Assembly (NCBI GenBank): GCA_019419725.1
Contig: DXZL01000071.1
Coordinates: 1-7,231, forward strand
Direction: 5' to 3'
From: Veillonella sp.
GTDB taxonomy: Bacteria; Bacillota; Negativicutes; Veillonellales; Veillonellaceae
Length of the DNA stretch: 7,231 nt
Shown: in pieces, positions 5,923-7,231 of the stretch
How positions within the stretch are numbered: position 1 is the stretch's first letter
Layout: each line of letters begins with the position of its first letter
The notes under the pieces: model-generated
Database searches by the model: none
What the model was told of the DNA's origin: nothing
What the model saw: the letters and a program-made list of their open reading frames with translations, nothing else
Translations under genes and position numbers: made by a program

Positions 5923-7231
5923 ATGGAAACAAGAACTGAATATGATTCAATGGGCCCAGTCGAAGTCGATGCTAGACGAATTTACGGACCTCAAACGCAA
6001 CGCTCGTTCAATAACTTTAAGATTGGTGATCACCGCATCCCTATTGAACAAATCAAAGCGCTTGCGCTTGTCAAAAAAGCATGTGCTTTAACTAATGCTA
6101 AGTGTGGCGCAGTAACTGAGGAAAAAGCGAAACTCATCGCTCAAGTAGTAGATGAAATCGTGGAAGGCAAATGGAATGATGAATTCCCATTAACAGTATT
6201 CCAAACAGGTTCTGGCACACAAACTAATATGAATGTGAACGAGGTAATCGCTCACCGGGCTAAACAGTTAGATGAAAGCAATCCGCTCCATCCTAACGAC
6301 GATGTAAACCGCGGCCAAAGTACAAATGATACATTCCCTACGGCAATGCATATCTGCGCATACTTTGAAATTACAAAACGCGTAATCCCTGCATTGGACG
6401 GTCTTATCGAATCTTTCGAGAAATTGCAAGAAAAAGGAAAAGGCTTACAAAAAGTTGGTCGTACTCACCTGCAAGACGCGACTTTCATCATGGTGGACCA
6501 AGAAATCAGCGCCTTTGTGGACGGCTTAAAAACTGCAAAAACTATGCTCCTTCAAAATGCTGACTACCTACTCGACGTAGCCCTTGGCGGCACTGCGGTC
6601 GGCACAGGCGTAAACACGCCTAAAGGCTATCTAGACGTTATGGAAACTGTATTGCCAGAGGTAACAGGTGCTCCATTCCGCGTGAAGAACAATAAATTCC
6701 AAGGACTCGCTCTTAAAGATGCGTTCATGATGGCTCACGGTGCACTTAACACATTGGCTACGACACTATTCAAAATCGCTAACGATGTTCGCTTCTTAGG
6801 TTCTGGCCCTCGTTGCGGTTACGGCGAATGGCATCTACCTGAAAACGAACCAGGCTCCTCCATCATGCCAGGCAAGGTCAACCCTACACAATGTGAAGCC
6901 TTGACCATGGTATGCGCTCAAGTATTTGGTCATAATACAACTATGACACTCTGTGCAGGCAGCGGTGCGTTCCAATTGAACGTATACATGCCTATCATGA
7001 TTTATGATTTTGTTGAAAGCTGTCGCCTCCTCGCAGATGCAATGAATTCTTTCACAACACACTGCATCGACGGTGTAGAATTTGTGCCTGAAAAACTCAA
7101 CTTCTTTGTAGAACAATCCCTTATGATCGCTACATCCTTAACACCATACATTGGCTATGATAAGAGTGCTAAGGTTGTAAAAGAAGCGTACAAACGCGGT
7201 TGCTCTATTAAAGAAATCATCTTGGAAGAAA
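5923..7231 (+). CDS. fumC: Class II fumarate hydratase, 3' end cut by window
   Basis: This gene encodes an iron-independent fumarase, which catalyses reversible hydration of fumarate to malate in the cytoplasm, normally as a homotetramer. The 436 visible residues open with METRTEYDSMGPVEVDARR and contain the family motifs in order. These are TGSGTQTNMN (95-104), HPNDDVNRGQSTND (123-136), GRTHLQDA with the expected catalytic His182, ALGGTAVGTG, and the signature GSSIMPGKVNP (311-321) with the mobile-loop serines and Lys318/Asn320. GKVNPTQCEA separates it from aspartate ammonia-lyase, which has AKVNP there. Near the end IGYDKSAKVVKEA is also typical. About 25-30 C-terminal residues lie beyond the edge. 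After THLQDAT the usual proline is Phe and the usual GQE is DQE, a local divergence. In lactate-fermenting Veillonella, fumarase feeds fumarate to fumarate reductase on the way to succinate and propionate. The gene is divergent from the OPT operon and has its own promoter. Confidence 0.92.
   Translation, partial: METRTEYDSMGPVEVDARRIYGPQTQRSFNNFKIGDHRIPIEQIKALALVKKACALTNAKCGAVTEEKAKLIAQVVDEIVEGKWNDEFPLTVFQTGSGTQTNMNVNEVIAHRAKQLDESNPLHPNDDVNRGQSTNDTFPTAMHICAYFEITKRVIPALDGLIESFEKLQEKGKGLQKVGRTHLQDATFIMVDQEISAFVDGLKTAKTMLLQNADYLLDVALGGTAVGTGVNTPKGYLDVMETVLPEVTGAPFRVKNNKFQGLALKDAFMMAHGALNTLATTLFKIANDVRFLGSGPRCGYGEWHLPENEPGSSIMPGKVNPTQCEALTMVCAQVFGHNTTMTLCAGSGAFQLNVYMPIMIYDFVESCRLLADAMNSFTTHCIDGVEFVPEKLNFFVEQSLMIATSLTPYIGYDKSAKVVKEAYKRGCSIKEIILEE

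Noticed and set aside
6835..7116. 93-codon minus-strand frame inside fumC
   Set aside because: It lies antisense to highly conserved fumarase motifs and its translation is unlike a folded protein.
5923..7231. Aspartate ammonia-lyase as an alternative to fumarase
   Set aside because: The signature loop reads GSSIMPGKVNPTQCEA, which is the fumarase form. Aspartase has AKVNP followed by different residues.

Overview
The window suggests a low-GC Negativicutes bacterium, most likely Veillonella or a close relative. The evidence is the AT-rich codon use, exported proteins with S-layer homology (SLH) domains typical of this diderm Firmicutes lineage, and a class II fumarase. The genus is inferred from gene style and has not been tested by a database search.

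Layout. Positions 3-740 (+) hold the 3' part of an exported SLH protein gene whose N-terminus lies off the left edge. It ends at a strong hairpin (761-800). Positions 919-2298 (+) hold a complete second SLH protein with a signal peptide and three SLH repeats. The two proteins share a related C-terminal domain, so they look like tandem paralogues. A convergent junction at 2299-2490 carries two clear intrinsic terminators and one weaker hairpin. On the minus strand, a 693-residue OPT-family peptide transporter gene (5426-3345) is followed after only 11 bases by a secreted DUF3298/RsiV-like protein gene (3333-2491). These two form a two-gene operon with a textbook sigma-70-type promoter at 5483-5511. 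On the right, fumC, class II fumarase, starts at 5923 (+) and runs off the window end.

The roughly 500-base divergent region between the OPT operon and fumC (5427-5922) is the least ordinary part. It contains a GC-richer, structured block (about 5616-5715) and three copies of the decamer ATCGCATATA. One copy abuts the OPT -35 in inverted orientation and two lie upstream of fumC. The last of these sits in a 9-bp-arm dyad. A Fur-box-like sequence (15 of 19 matches to the classical box) and an 8-bp-arm dyad overlapping the probable fumC -35/-10 spacer complete the set. This looks like a shared control region linking peptide uptake with the fumarate branch of central metabolism.

How the genes may work together: the SLH proteins probably anchor to peptidoglycan in the envelope, the OPT transporter imports peptides or metal-ligand complexes across the inner membrane, its operon partner acts outside the inner membrane, and fumarase interconverts malate and fumarate, a step in the succinate-propionate route used by lactate-fermenting Veillonella. 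No mobile element, CRISPR array, tRNA or rRNA was recognised.
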